NCBI GenBank assembly: GCA_002104895.1
Contig: MCFG01000672.1
Location: 1-16,661, forward strand
DNA from: Anaeromyces robustus
Taxonomy: Eukaryota; Neocallimastigomycota; Neocallimastigomycetes; Neocallimastigales; Neocallimastigaceae
DNA: 16,661 nucleotides
Reading direction: 5' to 3'
The notes under the pieces were generated by a model. It ran no database searches. It was not told the DNA's origin and saw nothing but the letters and a program-made list of their open reading frames with translations. The position numbers and the translations under genes are program-made. Each line of letters begins with the position of its first letter. Position 1 is the stretch's first letter. Positions 13,460-16,661 of this stretch are shown here, one piece after another.

Positions 13460-15313
13460 TTTATAAAAATGGTGCTTTATCGACATCTACAGATATTTTC
13501 CAAGAATAAATATATAAAAATGAGTGAACAAAACTATTTACAAATACAGCCAAGCTATTTATTATAATTATAATAATAAAAAATTTCTAGTTAAATAAAA
13601 TATCTAATATATATATATAAAGAATACATATACATTTTTTATGACATTAATTTTTTTTTTTTTTTTTTTAATTATTTACGTTGAATAATTCATTCTATTA
13701 TTTAACCAACTATAGATTAATGGGATGGCATATATATGTCTCCATATATGATAATGTCTAAGAGATTTCTAATTAACAGTTAATAAATAATAATAAAACC
13801 ATAATATATGTAATATAGTATTTGTATGATAATAAAAGTTTTATTAAAAAAATTCATTTCTTTTAATATAATTTTCTTTAATATATATATAATGACAGTT
13901 TAAATACATACTTTTTTAAAAGTTAATATAATAGAACCTGTTAATTGATATATTTTATTTAAATAATATAAATATGTTATGTATGGCCATAATCCTTTTG
14001 TTGTTGTTTCATGTTCACAATAAATTTCTATAATATTAAATTTCTATTTTAAAGATAAATTATATTGAATTATATTGATAAAAAATGTTTTAGTAATTAA
14101 ATATGAAATATCAGAATATATATATATATAAATAAAATAAATAATAAATAAATTATAAGGTATTAATGATTATATTAAGACTCATATATTACAGAAAGTT
14201 TATCAAATAGATTGTAGCCTGATAATACTGTTAAAATTATTGACCAAGCAATAAATACTTTGTTATTAAATGAAGTAAATTTATTCATATTAAAAGGCTT
14301 TTTATTTCTCATGTATAACTGTATTTAATGTTTAAAGTATTATAATTGAATATATATATTAATATAATGTTATTGATATATATATATATATATATATATA
14401 AACTAAAAAGAATACAATGTACTAACTTTTATTATAGCAATTACTGAGAAATATGTTATCCAGAGCCATATTATACTCTTTAATAAAATAAAATAAAATA
14501 AGATAAATTTTTAAAAGGATATTAAACAAAGATATATATATATAAAAAAAAAAACATAAAATATGATGTTATAAATATAATGAAGTATATTATGAAAAAT
14601 TAATATAATAATTATGAAAACATATATATTTATATATAATATTAATATAAAATGAATTAATTTAATTATTCATTTATATTAATATTGAATATAAAATGAA
14701 TAATATAAAATATTTAAAGATATAGCAATTTATTTAAAATTATTTATAGAATTTATTATAGAAAAACAAATTTTTGGTATATGTAAGTAGAAATTCGATT
14801 TTAATATAAACATTTCATAATAAGAGTATATATGTTGACAAAATTTTCATTATATTTTGTAAATATTTTATTTTCGTAAAAGTAATAATTGAAACAAAAA
14901 AGGAAGAGAATAGATATTTATTTATGATATATGGAAAATACATTTGATATAATGATGTGGATTAATCGAAGATATATAAATAAAATTTTTACATAAATTT
15001 ATTTAATTATATGAGTTAATAAATTTTATAATAGTATATTAAAAGAGCGTAAAATTAATTAAAATAAAAAAAAAGTATTATAACAGAATATAATAGTTAA
15101 TAATATTATATATTATAATAAATTAAAAAAAAATTATATTATTATTATAATGAGAATCTAATTTTTAAATTAAAAAAAAAAAAAAAAAAAAAAACTTACT
15201 TTATAACCAGAGAGTGGTGTTTTATCCACTGTCCATGAGAAAAAGTTTGGATTAATTATTTGTTTCCATTCCCATTTATTTACTGGAGGGAATAAACTAT
15301 TAATGCTTAACAT
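13460..15313 (-). pseudogene. ELO-family fatty acid elongase gene, catalytic motifs lost, truncated
   Basis: ELO proteins are multi-pass ER enzymes that condense malonyl-CoA with acyl-CoA. Exons: 15313-15200, 14477-14427, 14318-14193, 14043-13912, 13768-13680 and 13554-13460; introns are GT-AG (GTAAGT, GTTAGT, GTAATA, GTATGT, GTAAAT) and all phases fit. An in-frame stop precedes the ATG. Family landmarks run in order: SWTVDKTPLSGYK, a membrane segment SIIWLWITYFSVIAIIK, MRNKKPFNMNKF, a second membrane segment, IYCEHE, KGLWPYITYLYYLNKIY, SWLNNRM and VNSFVHSFLYIY. Key residues are changed. The KxxExxDT motif reads KIYQLTGS (127-134), and the HxxHH box reads HIWRH (148-152), lacking the fourth-position His. 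After about 201 residues, TAA (13463-13461) stops the frame one base before a good GTATGT donor; functional family members are about 270-350 residues. This is most likely an inactive, decaying copy. A truncated non-enzymatic protein is less likely. Confidence 0.78.
14478..15199 (-). other. first intron of the elongase pseudogene
   Basis: 722 bp from GTAAGT to TTATTAAAG, much longer than the other introns of this gene (108-149 bp). It is A/T-rich with a poly(A)/poly(T) run at 15172-15194 next to the donor. No additional exon or inserted element was recognised in it. Confidence 0.6.
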
Positions 15314-16249
15314 TATTATTTTTCTTTATCTTATTATTATTATTTATATTTATTTTAATAGAATAAAATAAAATAAAATAAAAAAAACATATATATATTT
15401 ATTTATTTCTATTATTATATCTATAATCTTAAATAAAGAAAACTATGAATTATATATAAACAATTATTAAAATAATATAAATAATATTTATTTATTTATT
15501 TATTTATTTTTATTCTATCTCTATCTCTATCTCTATCTCTATATTTTTATTATTTATATTATCTTTATTATTGTTTTTTTTTTCTATTATTATTATTATT
15601 ATTATTATTATTTTTGAAAAGATGTTATTAAATAAATATATATAATTTTTAATTATATTTTATTAGATGTAATTATTATTCAATAATAATAATTATATTT
15701 ATGAAATTTCGGTTGAAATGAAATCTAAAATTTCTTATATTATAAAAAATTTTTTTGTTAATTATTTTTTTATTTATTTTTATTTTTTTTTAAATTTATT
15801 TTTTTTTATTGAAATTAAGAAATGAAATTTTAAATCTGGATAATCTATAATTTTGTAATAAAAATTATATTCATAATATAATATTTAACTTTTTTGAAAT
15901 TATATTTTAATTTTATAAAGAGATTTATTATTTTTCCTTTTTTTTATTTATATTTTTTGGAGTGAGTATCAAATATAAACTTTATTATTATAATTATTAT
16001 TTAATATTTATATGTATTATTTTTGTATCTCCTTTAATAATTATTTATAATATTTAAATTAATCATAATTATGTAAGTTACTTTTTTAAGTTTTTTTTTA
16101 ATTTCATTAAAATAGTAAATTTTAAATGATATATAAAATATTTAATAAATAATATATAATTAATTATAAATAAATGAATAAATGAATATAAAGTTAATAA
16201 ATTAACAAAATAGAGAAATTTACTATTAACTAACTAATAAGTAAGTAAG

Positions 16250-16296
<47 letters not shown>

Positions 16297-16661
16297 ATAT
16301 AATAATAAATATAATAAATAAAAATATAAATAAATAAATATGTAAATAAGTAAATAAATAAATAATAAATAAACAATATTTAAAATATATATAAAATACT
16401 ATAAAAAAATGTATTAATGGAAAATTTTGTAGAAATTTATTTATAATAAATAAATAATTAATTAAATAATATATATATGAGCAGTTAAAATGATAGTAAA
16501 TTGTAAAGAATTGTTTTTTGTTATATATATTTATTTATATTTATATTTATTTAAATTTGAAAAATAAAAAAAATAAATAAAGAATAATAATAAGAAAATA
16601 AAAAAGTATGAAAATAGAAAAAAAAAAGGAATAAAATATTTTTAAAGTTATAAGTCGATTA
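15314..16661. other. AT-rich flank upstream of the elongase pseudogene
   Basis: No gene was recognised. It holds a CTCTAT hexamer repeat, (ATT)n at about 15586-15613, AAAT arrays at about 16251-16300, and TATTTA arrays. The first few hundred bases would have contained the elongase promoter. Confidence 0.75.
15512..15543. repeat. (CTCTAT)n hexanucleotide repeat
   Basis: About five CTCTAT units in a row. C residues every other base set this array apart from the A/T-only microsatellites around it. Confidence 0.9.

Noticed and set aside
15284-15294. TACTGGAGGG, also present in the LINE 3' UTR copies near 6435 and 6931
   Set aside because: Similarity does not extend beyond a short core; at 15284 it encodes part of elongase exon 1 on the minus strand.

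Overview
The window is extremely A/T-rich nuclear DNA with long poly(A)/poly(T) runs, (AAAT)n and (AAT)n microsatellites, genes broken by short GT-AG introns, and a 5'-truncated LINE. The protein-coding islands are fungal/opisthokont in type. This combination fits an anaerobic gut fungus (Neocallimastigomycota) best. An AT-rich amoebozoan such as Dictyostelium is the main alternative. The taxonomic call is inference from composition and gene style.

Layout. 1-34 may hold the last codons of a gene cut by the window edge. 35-2600 is low-complexity intergenic DNA ending in poly(dA) tracts. 2704-5425 (+) is an apparently complete eight-exon gene for protein phosphatase 5 (TPR repeats plus a PPP catalytic domain), with an in-frame hydrophobic extension and a tiny uORF just upstream; its intron 6 carries about 81 AAT units. 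5426-6307 is repeat-rich spacer with a near-perfect 70-bp tandem duplication and a layered microsatellite. 6308-6474 (-) is a stray copy of a LINE 3' UTR. 6750-8562 (-) is a 5'-truncated LINE: the C-terminal half of the reverse transcriptase ORF, a 3' UTR with AATAAA, and a 38-nt poly(A) tail. 9490-10400 (-) is a two-exon Stm1/SERBP1/HABP4-family gene that as written contains about six frameshifts. 10401-12797 is T-rich spacer. 12798-15313 (-) is a fatty-acid elongase (ELO family) gene in decay: its first five exons splice together in frame, but the catalytic motifs are changed, exon 6 has a stop, and the 3' half is scattered over three frames. 15314-16661 is more low-complexity DNA.

These genes do not form one pathway. 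PP5 is an Hsp90-linked phosphatase, the Stm1-like protein belongs to a ribosome/RNA-binding family, and ELO proteins act in ER fatty-acid elongation. I see no operon-like logic, CRISPR array, tRNA or rRNA. The most notable points are the mixture of one clean gene with three disrupted coding units, the elongase that keeps its splice structure while losing its active site, the large intronic AAT repeat beside a splice acceptor, and the possible membrane-anchored form of PP5. I did not find convincing evidence of a new multi-gene system.
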